A stretch of DNA of 64,000 nucleotides, taken from Pseudomonas sp. HR96 (lineage in GTDB: Bacteria > Pseudomonadota > Gammaproteobacteria > Pseudomonadales > Pseudomonadaceae). Positions 25,775-36,498 of the stretch are shown in pieces. Where the stretch lies: contig NZ_CP139141.1 in the NCBI RefSeq assembly GCF_034059295.1, positions 1,409,001 through 1,473,000 on the forward strand, read 5' to 3'. The stretch's first letter is position 1. Each line of letters starts with the position of its first letter. The notes under the pieces are model-generated. The model was not told where the DNA came from. It saw only the letters and a list, made by a program, of their open reading frames with translations, and made no database searches. Made by a program: the position numbers and the translations under genes.

Positions 25775-26485
25775 GTGACAACCCCTTCTTCCCCTGGCTT
25801 CTGGGCCGTTGTCCCGGCAGCCGGCGTCGGCGCGCGCATGGCCGCCGACCGCCCCAAGCAGTACCTGCCCCTGGGCAGGCAAACCATCATCGAGCATAGC
25901 CTCGACTGTTTTCTCGGCCACCCCGGCCTCAAGGGGCTGGTGGTCAGCCTGGCCGCAGACGATCCGTTCTGGCCCACCCTGGCGATCGCCCACGACCCCC
26001 GCGTGCAGCGAGTAGCCGGCGGTTTGCAGCGCGCCGACTCGGTGCTCAACGCCTTGCTCTACCTGCACGGCAATGGCGCCAGCGATGACGACTGGGTGTT
26101 GGTGCACGATGCGGCGCGGCCCAACCTGGCCCGTGCCGACCTCGACAAGTTGCTCGACGAGCTGGCCGCAGATGCCGTCGGCGGTCTGCTCGCGGTGCCG
26201 TCGCGTGACACCCTCAAGCGTGCCGATGCCAGCGGCCGCGTGCTCGAGACGGTGGACCGCAGCGCCATCTGGCAAGCCTTCACCCCGCAGATGTTCCGCC
26301 TCGGGCCGCTGCATCGAGCGCTGGCCGACAGCCTGGTCGCCGACGTCGCCATCACCGACGAAGCTTCGGCGATGGAATGGGCAGGGTACTCACCGCGTTT
26401 GATCGAAGGCCGCGGCGACAACATCAAGATCACCCGGCCGGAAGATCTTGAATGGCTCCGCTCGCGCTGGGATATGCAGGGTTAA
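25775..26485 (+). CDS. ispD: 2-C-methyl-D-erythritol 4-phosphate cytidylyltransferase
   Basis: Third step of the MEP pathway, making CDP-methylerythritol. The start is GTG 25775, ten bases after ftsB. The 236-residue nucleotidyltransferase fold shows VVPAAGVGARMAADRPKQYL, VLVHDAARPNL with the metal Asp, and ITDEASAMEW. ispF, usually its partner, is 3.9 kb downstream, separated by the formaldehyde genes and a repeat. Its last four bases overlap the end of the convergent gfnR. Confidence 0.97.
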   Translation: MTTPSSPGFWAVVPAAGVGARMAADRPKQYLPLGRQTIIEHSLDCFLGHPGLKGLVVSLAADDPFWPTLAIAHDPRVQRVAGGLQRADSVLNALLYLHGNGASDDDWVLVHDAARPNLARADLDKLLDELAADAVGGLLAVPSRDTLKRADASGRVLETVDRSAIWQAFTPQMFRLGPLHRALADSLVADVAITDEASAMEWAGYSPRLIEGRGDNIKITRPEDLEWLRSRWDMQG

Positions 26486-27384
26486 GGATTGTCGACGCGA
26501 TATTCCGGCCTGCCAGCCAGGCCCTCGCGCAGATGATCCACCAGCCGCCTGACCTTCGGGGACAGGTGCCGTTGCTGCGGATACAGCCCCCACACCGCCG
26601 TATCGGGCGGTTGATGGGTTTCGAGTAAAGACACCAGCGCGCCGCTGTGCAGATGTCCCTGCACGTAATAGTCCGGCAACTGGCATAAGCCTACCCCCAA
26701 TAACGCCGCCTCGAGTACCGCCTGGCCGCTGTTGCAGCGCCAGTTGCCGGCCACCCGCTGGGTCGCGTCGCGGCCGTCCTGTACCAGTTGCCATGCATCC
26801 GAGCTGCCTACCAGGCAATTGTGCCGGGCCAGCTCGGAGAGGCTGTGCGGCCGGCCGTAGCGCTCCAGATACGCCGGCGAGGCGCACAGGTATAGACGCC
26901 GTGGTGCCAGGCGGACCGCCACCAGCCGCGAATCCTGCAGGCGGCCCAGGCGAATGGCCAGGTCCATGCCTTCGTGCAGCAGGTCGAGAGGGCGGTTGCT
27001 CAGTTCGATGTCCACCCGCAGCTGCGGGTGCAAGGCCATGAAACGGGTCACCAGTGGCACGATGAAACGCTCGCCGTAGGCCACCGCACAGGTCATGCGC
27101 AGCAGCCCCTTGGGCTCGCCGCCCAGATCACTGACGGCACGCAGGGCTTCTTCGCGGCTGTCCTGCAGGCGCCGACAGTGGTGCAGAAAGGTTTCGCCGG
27201 CCTCGGTCAGGCTCACTCGGCGGGTGCTGCGGTACAGCAGGCGAGTCTGCAGGCGATCCTCCAGCCGGGCCACTTGGCGGCTGATGTGTGAAGACGACAC
27301 GCCCAGCCGTTCGGCCGCCGCCGTGAACTGGCTGGATTCGGCGACGGCGACAAACTCGTCGATGCCTTCCCAGAGGTTGTCCAT
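26482..27384 (-). CDS. gfnR: LysR-family regulator, likely GfnR of formaldehyde detoxification
   Basis: The 300-residue protein has an N-terminal winged helix-turn-helix (residues 1-60, AAERLGVSSSHISRQVARLE) and a LysR substrate domain. It is divergent from adhC-fghA with a 104-bp control region containing a clear dyad. This layout matches P. aeruginosa PA3630 (GfnR), which activates the glutathione-dependent formaldehyde genes. The symbol is assigned by synteny and family; the effector cannot be read from sequence. Confidence 0.8.
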   Translation of the reverse strand: MDNLWEGIDEFVAVAESSQFTAAAERLGVSSSHISRQVARLEDRLQTRLLYRSTRRVSLTEAGETFLHHCRRLQDSREEALRAVSDLGGEPKGLLRMTCAVAYGERFIVPLVTRFMALHPQLRVDIELSNRPLDLLHEGMDLAIRLGRLQDSRLVAVRLAPRRLYLCASPAYLERYGRPHSLSELARHNCLVGSSDAWQLVQDGRDATQRVAGNWRCNSGQAVLEAALLGVGLCQLPDYYVQGHLHSGALVSLLETHQPPDTAVWGLYPQQRHLSPKVRRLVDHLREGLAGRPEYRVDNP

Positions 27385-27407
27385 GGATTGTCCCTGCTCG
27401 GCAATAA

Positions 27408-28601
<1,194 letters not shown>

Positions 28602-28612
28602 GGAACCTTGCC

Positions 28613-29458
28613 ATGAGCCTGGAAAATCTCTCCAGCCAGAAGAGCTTTGGCGGCTGGCACAAGCGCTACCGGCATGCGTCCAAGGTGCTGGGCTGCGATA
28701 TGACCTTCGCCGTGTACCTGCCGCCGCAGGCCGAGCTGAATGACCGCTTGCCGGTGCTGTACTGGCTCTCGGGCCTGACCTGCACCGATGAGAACTTCAT
28801 GCAGAAGGCCGGAGCGCATCGGTTGGCGGCGCAGCTTGGGCTGATCATCGTGGCGCCCGACACCAGCCCGCGTGGCAGCGACGTGCCGGGTGACCCGGAC
28901 GGCGCCTGGGATTTCGGCCTCGGCGCTGGCTTCTATGTCAATGCCACCGAACAGCCTTGGGCGCGGCATTACCGTATGCACGACTATGTCGTGCATGAGC
29001 TCCCGGCGCTGGTCGAGGCGCACTTTCCGGCGTCGCAGAGCCGCTCCATCAGCGGCCATTCCATGGGCGGCCATGGCGCGCTGGTTTGCGCCTTGCGCAA
29101 TCCTGGGCGTTACCGCTCGGTGTCGGCGTTCGCGCCGATCAGCAATCCGATGGACTGCCCCTGGGGCCAGAAGGCTTTTTCGCGTTTCCTGGGCGAGGAT
29201 CGTGCGCGTTGGCGCGAATGGGATGCCTGTGCCTTGATCGCTCAGGCGAGCGAAAAGCTGCCGCTGCTGGTGGATCAGGGCGATCGCGACGATTTCCTCA
29301 CCACCCAGCTCAAGCCCGAGGCCCTGGTGCAGGCCTGTAATCAGGCGGGAGTGGCGTTGGAATTGCGCTTGCAACCGGGGTATGACCATAGCTACTACTT
29401 CATCGCCAGCTTTATCGATGACCATCTGCGGCATCATGCGCAGGCTTTGAAAGGCTAG
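28613..29458 (+). CDS. fghA: S-formylglutathione hydrolase
   Basis: Hydrolyses S-formylglutathione to formate and glutathione, completing formaldehyde detoxification with adhC eleven bases upstream. The 281-residue esterase-D-type alpha/beta hydrolase has nucleophile Ser in [11 protein letters not shown]. The acid is likely the Asp in [10 protein letters not shown], and the His is in GYDHSYYF. It is followed immediately by the first large palindromic repeat. Confidence 0.96.
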   Translation: MSLENLSSQKSFGGWHKRYRHASKVLGCDMTFAVYLPPQAELNDRLPVLYWLSGLTCTDENFMQKAGAHRLAAQLGLIIVAPDTSPRGSDVPGDPDGAWDFGLGAGFYVNATEQPWARHYRMHDYVVHELPALVEAHFPASQSRSISGHSMGGHGALVCALRNPGRYRSVSAFAPISNPMDCPWGQKAFSRFLGEDRARWREWDACALIAQASEKLPLLVDQGDRDDFLTTQLKPEALVQACNQAGVALELRLQPGYDHSYYFIASFIDDHLRHHAQALKG

Positions 29459-29496
29459 GGCATCGGCGCTGCGGCGACTACCTTGAAAAGCGCGGC

Positions 29497-29606
29497 TTTT
29501 GATCTGGCTTTTGATCTGGCTTTTGATCTGGCTTTTGATCTGGCTTTTGATCTGGCTTTTGATCTGGCTTTTGATCTGGCTTTTGATCTGGCTTTTGATC
29601 TTGATC
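29497..29606 (+). repeat. Tandem array (TTTTGATCTGGC)8 at the left edge of palindrome copy 1
   Basis: Eight exact 12-bp units run from 29497 to 29592, then a partial unit TTTTGATC and a further TTGATC. This gives ten GATC sites in about 110 bp. Copy 2 has mostly 11-bp units at the same place, so unit length and number vary between copies. Confidence 0.95.
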
Positions 29607-30156
29607 TGCCGCGACTTCAGCAGGCCGACTGAAGCAGCGCGGGAGTGGTGGCGCGAGGCAGGAGCCGAGCGAGCGCCGCGCGGCCAGGGACGGCCGCTCG
29701 GCGCGTACGCCACGGAGCGATGCGTAAGGAGGGAACCCGTAACGTAGCGTAGCGAAGTGCAGGGCCAATGAATGGAGCGGAGGCCTTTTGCTTACTTTTG
29801 GGCCTTTCCAAAAGTAAGACGCCGTAAGGGCGGAAAGGTGATGTTGCACCACCCTAGCAAATGGATTAGCTTAGAAATCAACGGGTCGCTACTGCAATGT
29901 TGGAGCTTATCCGGCATCTTCAACGCGGCCGAAGGCCCCTTTCGCTCTTACAGCGACTTACTTTTGGAAAGGCCCAAAAGTAAGCAAAAGGCCTCCGCTC
30001 CATTCATTGGCCCTACGCTTCGCTCCGGGTTCCCTCACTCCACATCGCTCCGTGGCGTACGCGCCGAGCGGCCGTCCCTGGCCGCGCGGCGCTCGCTCGG
30101 CTCCTGCCTCGCGCCACCACTCCCGCGCTGTTCCGTTCGGCCTGCTGAAGTCGCGG

Positions 30157-30225
30157 TAGATCAAGATCAAGATCAAGATCAAGATCAAAAGCAGATCAAG
30201 ATCAAAAGCCAGATCAAGATCAAGA
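30157..30225 (+). repeat. Tandem array of GATCAA units at the right edge of palindrome copy 1
   Basis: Nine GATC sites occur in about 65 bp: five at 6-bp spacing (GATCAA), then four interleaved with AAAAGC(C) spacers. On the reverse strand this is the counterpart of the left array, but with a shorter period. Confidence 0.9.
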
Positions 30226-30345
30226 GCCGCATCTGAAGCAAAGCAGATAACAAGCCGATCGCAATCGGATCTGACGGGGGGCTCCTATCGCGAGCTCGCT
30301 GCGACCAGCCTGGCTCTGGATAGCGCAACATTCGCACCGACAAGG

Positions 30346-30383
30346 TAGAATCACGCCCTGACTCAATCGGGGCGTTCTTTTTT
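30346..30383 (+). promoter_or_regulatory. ispF promoter and terminator-like leader
   Basis: TAGAAT at 30346-30351 is a plausible -10 box. An eight-pair hairpin (CGCCCTGA, loop CTCAA, TCGGGGCG) runs straight into TTCTTTTTT and then the ispF ATG. There is no classical ribosome binding site between hairpin and ATG. Transcription entering from the repeat would meet this as a terminator. Confidence 0.5.
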
Positions 30384-30857
30384 ATGCGTATTGGCCACGG
30401 CTACGATGTGCACCGTTTCACCCAAGGCGAATTCATCACGCTGGGCGGCGTCAAGATCGCCCATACGTTCGGCCTGCTGGCGCACTCCGATGGCGACGTG
30501 CTGTTGCATGCCCTGAGCGACGCCTTGCTCGGCGCTGCAGCGCTAGGTGACATCGGCAAGCATTTCCCCGACACCGACCCCCAGTTCAAGGGCGCCGACA
30601 GCCGCGTGCTGCTGCGACACGTGGTCGCGATCGTGGCTGCCAAAGGTTGGAAGGTCGGCAACGTCGACGCCACCATCGTCGCCCAGGCGCCGAAAATGGC
30701 GCCGCACATCGAGGCCATGCGTGCCTGCATCGCCAGTGATCTGCAGATCGACCTCGATCAGGTCAACGTCAAGGCGACCACCACTGAAAAGCTCGGCTTT
30801 ACCGGCCGTGAAGAAGGCATTGCGGTACACGCCGTCGCCTTGTTGCTGCGCCCATGA
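30384..30857 (+). CDS. ispF: 2-C-methyl-D-erythritol 2,4-cyclodiphosphate synthase
   Basis: Fifth step of the MEP pathway, cyclising CDP-ME 2-phosphate. The 157-residue protein shows zinc ligands in GHGYDVHRF (Asp8, His10) and [20 protein letters not shown], with [16 protein letters not shown] at the end. It overlaps truD by four bases. The ATG follows a T-run directly. Confidence 0.98.
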   Translation: MRIGHGYDVHRFTQGEFITLGGVKIAHTFGLLAHSDGDVLLHALSDALLGAAALGDIGKHFPDTDPQFKGADSRVLLRHVVAIVAAKGWKVGNVDATIVAQAPKMAPHIEAMRACIASDLQIDLDQVNVKATTTEKLGFTGREEGIAVHAVALLLRP

Positions 30858-31899
30858 CCGAACTCGAACTGCTGGGCCCACGGGCCTGCGGCCCGGCCCT
30901 GGGCAGCGCAGTGCTCAAGGCCAGTGCCGAAGACTTCCAGGTCGACGAAGTGCTCGATATCCCCCTCAGCGGTGTCGGCGAGCACCTCTGGCTATGGGTC
31001 GAGAAGCGCAACCTCAACACCGAGGAAGCGGCGCGCCGCCTGGCCAAGGCCGCTGGCGTGCCGCTGCGCACGGTCAGCTACGCCGGCCTGAAGGATCGCC
31101 AGGCCTTGACCCGGCAATGGTTCAGCCTGCACCTGCCAGGCAAGGCCGACCCCGACCTGGGCGCTGCCGAGGATGCCACGCTGAGCATCATCAAGCGCAC
31201 CCGGCACTCGCGCAAACTGCAGCGCGGGGCGCATTCGGCCAACGGGTTCACCCTGCGCCTGACCAACCTGGCCGCCGACCACAGCGCGCTCGACCAGCGC
31301 CTGGAGCAACTGAAGCAGACCGGCGTACCGAATTATTTCGGCACCCAGCGCTTCGGCTGGCAAGGTGGCAACCTGGTCGAAGCGCGGCATTGGGCTGAAC
31401 GCGGCGCCCTGCCTGAGCAGCGCAATGTGCGTTCGCGGCTGCTGTCCACCGCGCGCAGCTACCTGTTCAACCAGATCCTCGCTGCACGCGTGGCGCAAAG
31501 CGACTGGAACCGGGCGCAGGTCGGCGACCTGTTGGCGTTTACCGACAGCCGCAGCTTCTTCCCGGCCGGCGTTGCCGAGTGCAGTGATCCGCGCCTGGCC
31601 ATCCTCGACCTGCACCCTACCGGCGCACTGTGGGGCGAGGGTCAATCACCGGCGGGCGGCAGCGTGCAAGCGCTGGAGCAGGGGGTCGGATTGCGCGAGT
31701 CAGCGCTGGCGACCTGGCTTGCGAATGCGGGCATGGCGCACGAACGTCGCATCCTGCGGCTGCCCATTGGTGGATTGTCGTGGCATTATCCCGGGCCTGA
31801 CATTCTGCAACTGGAATTCGTCCTGCCGGCCGGATGCTTCGCCACCGTCGTGGTGCGTGAACTCATCGATCTGGTTTCGGCAGGGCAGACGGACAGCTC

Positions 31900-31912
<13 letters not shown>
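30854..31912 (+). CDS. truD: tRNA pseudouridine(13) synthase
   Basis: Isomerises U13 of tRNA(Glu). The 352-residue protein has the TruD signature with catalytic Asp in [17 protein letters not shown] (about residue 80), the [14 protein letters not shown] segment, and [10 protein letters not shown] in the insertion domain. It overlaps ispF by four bases and surE by thirteen, so the four-gene run is translationally coupled. Confidence 0.97.
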
Positions 31913-33323
<1,411 letters not shown>

Positions 33324-33494
33324 GCCACGGTCATTGATTGCCACTGAATTCGTCTGATGCGCGCGTGTCTGAGGGGCTGCACGGTAAAATAATGTATTGA
33401 ATTATCTTACCAGTGCCATCCTCTTCGATAGCGAATCGTTATAATTGCGCCACTATATTTTGCATAAATTCATCACCAGGAAAGGGAGCGGCGG

Positions 33495-34451
33495 GTGAGT
33501 CTCACAGTCAATCGGCAGCGTGTGCGACGGTTCGCACGGACAGGTTCAAGCTTCAAGCTTCTGACGACTGGCCTTGTCCTTGCCCTGACCTTGGTAGGCT
33601 GCGCCAGCGCACCGTCCAATGGCGTGCGCGTGGTCGACCGCAGCAACGGTGGTGCCACTGGCAGCGCTCCAGCCCGGGCAGCGGCGGCCACCACGCCACA
33701 ACGCCCTATGGTCACCACCGGGCAGTACGTAGTGCGCCGTGGCGACACGCTGTATTCCATCGCCTTTCGTTACGGCTGGGACTTCAAGGCCCTCGCCGAA
33801 CGCAACAGGATCGCACCGCCCTATACCCTGTACCTTGGCCGAGTCATCCGCTTCGATGGCGGTTCCGGCACCGCCCCTGCGGCGGCGCCACGCACCGAGA
33901 TCGCCGCAGCGCCAGGCTCGACTTCAACCGTTACCTCCAGCTCCACGCCTTCTTCTTCACTGAAGACAACGGTCATTCGTCGGCCCATCGTTGCGGCTCC
34001 GGCTGTTGCTACTGGTACGCCCGTGCCATCCTCAACTGTGGCGCCGAGCACCAACCCCGTCCCAGCCGGAGAACGGCTGGCGGGCAACTGGGCATGGCCG
34101 GCTAATGGCACTTTGATCGGGAAATTTGCTTCAAACGGTAGTTTGAATAAAGGAATTGATATCGCCGGGGATTTGGGACAGCCTGTTTTTGCCGCGTCTG
34201 ATGGATCGGTGGTTTACGCTGGGAGTGGCTTGCGGGGCTACGGCGAACTGATCATCATCAAACACGGCGACACCTACGTCAGCGCCTACGGTCACAACCG
34301 CAGGCTCTTGGTTCGGGAGGGGCAGCAGGTCAAAGTCGGGCAGACGATTGCCGAAATGGGTTCTACGGGTACTGACCGTGTGAAGCTGCACTTTGAAATC
34401 CGCCGTCAGGGCAAACCTGTGGATCCGTTGCAATTTCTGCCGCGTCGGTGA
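33495..34451 (+). CDS. nlpD: Lipoprotein NlpD, LysM and degenerate LytM domains
   Basis: Outer-membrane lipoprotein that activates the amidase AmiC during daughter-cell separation. The start is GTG 33495 after AAGGGAG. The lipobox LVGC ends a membrane segment at about residue 35. A LysM domain (YVVRRGDTLYSIAFRYGW) and a Ser/Thr/Pro-rich linker follow. The C-terminal M23 fold lacks the zinc residues: NKGIDIA replaces HxGxD, and KLHFEIR replaces HxH. This fits an activator rather than an enzyme. The rpoS promoter often lies inside nlpD in this genus. Confidence 0.96.
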   Translation: MSLTVNRQRVRRFARTGSSFKLLTTGLVLALTLVGCASAPSNGVRVVDRSNGGATGSAPARAAAATTPQRPMVTTGQYVVRRGDTLYSIAFRYGWDFKALAERNRIAPPYTLYLGRVIRFDGGSGTAPAAAPRTEIAAAPGSTSTVTSSSTPSSSLKTTVIRRPIVAAPAVATGTPVPSSTVAPSTNPVPAGERLAGNWAWPANGTLIGKFASNGSLNKGIDIAGDLGQPVFAASDGSVVYAGSGLRGYGELIIIKHGDTYVSAYGHNRRLLVREGQQVKVGQTIAEMGSTGTDRVKLHFEIRRQGKPVDPLQFLPRR

Positions 34452-34557
34452 TTTGTTGTCAGCCTGTTCCTGTACGTAGAAGGGGACAGGCTCCAGCGTA
34501 GCCAAGGAAAACGGCAGCGCTAGAGCTTGAGGTCGAACTCAGCAAAGGACTATAACA

Positions 34558-35562
34558 ATGGCTCTCAACAAAGAAGCGCCGGAGTTTGACATCGACGATG
34601 AAGTGCTCCTTATGGAAACTTCTATCGTCCTGGATGCAGAGTCGGAAGAACCACCTGTTCAACCGGCAGTTCGGGCCAAGGCCAAAAGCAGCACGGCGCT
34701 CAAGCAGCACAAGTACATCGACTACACCCGGGCGCTGGACGCCACGCAGCTGTACTTGAATGAAATCGGTTTTTCCCCCCTGTTATCACCTGAAGAGGAG
34801 GTGCACTTCGCCCGACTCTCGCAAAAGGGTGACCCGGCGGGCCGCAAGCGGATGATCGAAAGCAACCTGCGCCTGGTGGTCAAGATCGCCCGGCGCTACG
34901 TCAACCGCGGCTTGTCGCTGCTCGATTTGATCGAAGAAGGCAACCTGGGCCTGATTCGCGCGGTCGAGAAATTCGACCCGGAACGCGGTTTCCGCTTCTC
35001 CACCTACGCGACCTGGTGGATCCGCCAGACCATCGAACGCGCCATCATGAACCAGACCCGGACCATCCGGCTGCCCATTCATGTGGTCAAGGAGCTCAAC
35101 GTCTACCTGCGGGCCGCCCGCGAACTGACCCAGAAGCTCGATCATGAGCCCTCACCGGAGGAAATCGCCAGCCTGCTCGAGAAGCCGGTCGGCGAGGTCA
35201 AGCGCATGCTGGGGCTCAATGAGCGGGTGTCGTCGGTGGATGTCTCCCTGGGGCCTGACTCGGACAAGACCCTGCTCGACACCCTCACCGATGATCGGCC
35301 GACCGATCCCTGCGAGCTGTTGCAGGACGACGATCTCTCGCAAAGCATCGACCATTGGCTATCGGAGCTCACCGACAAGCAGCGCGAGGTGGTGGTACGC
35401 CGCTTTGGCCTGCGCGGGCACGAGAGCAGCACCCTGGAAGATGTCGGCCTGGAGATTGGGCTGACCCGCGAGCGAGTCCGGCAGATTCAGGTCGAAGGCC
35501 TCAAGCGTCTGCGCGAGATCCTCGAGAAGAACGGGCTGTCCAGCGAATCGCTGTTCCAGTAA
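34558..35562 (+). CDS. rpoS: Stationary-phase sigma factor RpoS
   Basis: Sigma-38, master regulator of general stress and stationary phase. The 334-residue protein shows region 1.2 ([20 protein letters not shown]), region 2 ([20 protein letters not shown] then [16 protein letters not shown]), region 3, and region 4 helix-turn-helix ([20 protein letters not shown]). The reading frame is intact. It is followed by an intrinsic terminator and then rsmZ. Confidence 0.98.
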   Translation: MALNKEAPEFDIDDEVLLMETSIVLDAESEEPPVQPAVRAKAKSSTALKQHKYIDYTRALDATQLYLNEIGFSPLLSPEEEVHFARLSQKGDPAGRKRMIESNLRLVVKIARRYVNRGLSLLDLIEEGNLGLIRAVEKFDPERGFRFSTYATWWIRQTIERAIMNQTRTIRLPIHVVKELNVYLRAARELTQKLDHEPSPEEIASLLEKPVGEVKRMLGLNERVSSVDVSLGPDSDKTLLDTLTDDRPTDPCELLQDDDLSQSIDHWLSELTDKQREVVVRRFGLRGHESSTLEDVGLEIGLTRERVRQIQVEGLKRLREILEKNGLSSESLFQ

Positions 35563-35582
35563 CCCCCACGCACTACCCTGCA

Positions 35583-35603
35583 GCGCCCCGCCTTGCGGGG
35601 CGT
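35583..35603 (+). terminator. Intrinsic terminator of rpoS
   Basis: CGCCCCGC-CTT-GCGGGGCG followed by TTGTGCTTTGT, 20 bp after the rpoS stop. The stem is strong, with a moderately T-rich tail. Confidence 0.75.
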
Positions 35604-35654
35604 TGTGCTTTGTGTATGACGCTGTTGTGGATTGCACCAGTGACTGACTATGAA

Positions 35655-35672
35655 TGTAGGTCATCGCTGACA
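35655..35672 (+). promoter_or_regulatory. GacA upstream activating site of rsmZ
   Basis: TGTAGGTCATCGCTGACA fits the GacA consensus TGTAAG-N6-CTTACA with two substitutions. It lies about 190 bp before the predicted rsmZ start, the distance known for this promoter in fluorescent pseudomonads. It predicts control of rsmZ by the GacS/GacA two-component system. Confidence 0.8.
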
Positions 35673-35810
35673 ACTAGCGTAAGTGATCGACCAAGCTGAA
35701 TGAAATCTGCGGCTGAACTGATTTAGTGCCCGATTACAACTAACTGAATTGAAAGTAATTTCTTGTAGTAACCGGATGGTTAATCGAATTCCTTTGAAAG
35801 CTTTTGCCGG

Positions 35811-35838
35811 TTGCCGTGATCGCTGGAGAGAGTAATAT
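35811..35838 (+). promoter_or_regulatory. rsmZ core promoter
   Basis: TTGCCG (35811-35816) and TAATAT (35833-35838) are 16 bp apart, placing the transcription start near 35845. Confidence 0.65.
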
Positions 35839-35844
35839 CGAACC

Positions 35845-35979
35845 GTGCTCAAGGATAAGGGCACCGGCAGCTAAGGAAGGTTGTCGAGGACATTGCACGA
35901 CGCGATTCATCAGGACGATGGACAGGAAAACAGGGAACATGGAAGAAAATGTGGGCGGGTCAAACCGCCCCTTTTTTTG
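35845..35979 (+). ncRNA. rsmZ: Small RNA RsmZ
   Basis: Regulatory RNA that sequesters the translational repressors RsmA/RsmE through repeated GGA motifs. At least seven GGA triplets occur in 35845-35945, including AAGGAT, AAGGAAGG, GAGGAC, CAGGAC, ATGGAC, CAGGAA and ATGGAAG. The RNA ends in the terminator GGGCGG/CCGCCC plus seven Ts (35953-35978). Position between rpoS and fdxA and the upstream GacA site match known rsmZ genes. The 5' end is inferred from the -10 box. Confidence 0.9.
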
Positions 35980-36035
35980 CCTGCAATAAAAAGGCCTCCG
36001 TGTGGAGGCCCTGAGGAGCTGGATGGTCTGACGCC

Positions 36036-36359
36036 TTAGCGTTCCAGGTCCTTGATCTTGCCTTTCACGCCATCGAACTCTTCAGCGTCCGGTAGTGCGT
36101 CTTTTTTCTCGGTGATGTTCGGCCAGACTTCCGCCAGCTCTACATTCAACTGAATGAATTCTTGCATGTCCTCAGGCACTTCATCTTCGGAGAAGATCGC
36201 ATTGGCCGGGCATTCCGGTTCACACAGGGCGCAGTCGATGCACTCATCCGGGTGGATAACCAGGAAGTTCGGCCCTTCGTAGAAGCAGTCCACCGGACAG
36301 ACTTCTACGCAGTCGGTGTATTTGCACTTGATGCAGTTGTCGGTGACGACGAAGGTCAT
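36036..36359 (-). CDS. fdxA: 7Fe ferredoxin FdxA
   Basis: Small electron carrier with one [3Fe-4S] and one [4Fe-4S] cluster. Its 107 residues contain the cysteine set in [18 protein letters not shown] (residues 8-25) and [13 protein letters not shown] near 40-50, with the extended acidic C-terminus of Azotobacter-type ferredoxin I. AGGAGAG precedes the start. It points away from mutS and towards rsmZ, the standard Pseudomonas arrangement. Confidence 0.97.
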   Translation of the reverse strand: MTFVVTDNCIKCKYTDCVEVCPVDCFYEGPNFLVIHPDECIDCALCEPECPANAIFSEDEVPEDMQEFIQLNVELAEVWPNITEKKDALPDAEEFDGVKGKIKDLER

Positions 36360-36498
36360 TTCTCTTTCTCTCCTCAGGCGGCGGCAGCGAAGCCCTGCTG
36401 ATAGGGCCGCTTGGTCTGACTGTATCGACGTGGCCCAGGCTAGGAGGCCACGGCATTGCCAAACCGCGCGGGATTCTAACAGCTTGTTACAGGCGGCG

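Larger units (their letters stand above)
29497..30225. repeat. Composite long palindrome, copy 1
   Basis: No gene is supported in 29459-30383. The left arm (29603-29818) and right arm (29957-30162) are near-perfect inverted copies, about 210 bp each, around a 138-bp spacer whose ends also pair. Each arm ends in its own hairpin (CTTACTTTTGG, six-base loop, CCAAAAGTAAG). The outer edges are tandem repeats containing GATC. Open frames inside (for example one starting MERPKSKQKASAPF) appear on both strands because of the symmetry and look like artefacts. Copy 2 lies 24 kb away in the same orientation. No transposase or target duplication was seen. It could be a non-autonomous mobile element, a structured RNA or bidirectional terminator, or a protein-binding array. 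Confidence 0.9.

Noticed and set aside
29617..30236. Repeated open frames in the palindromes (such as one starting MERPKSKQKASAPF), present in both copies and on both strands
   Set aside because: They arise because the arms are inverted copies. Their ends run into the tandem repeats (DQKP and QDQDQK tracts), and no codon-use signal or ribosome binding site supports them.
33495..34451. NlpD lacking the zinc residues of M23 peptidases considered as a damaged enzyme
   Set aside because: Loss of these residues is normal for NlpD and EnvC-type amidase activators.
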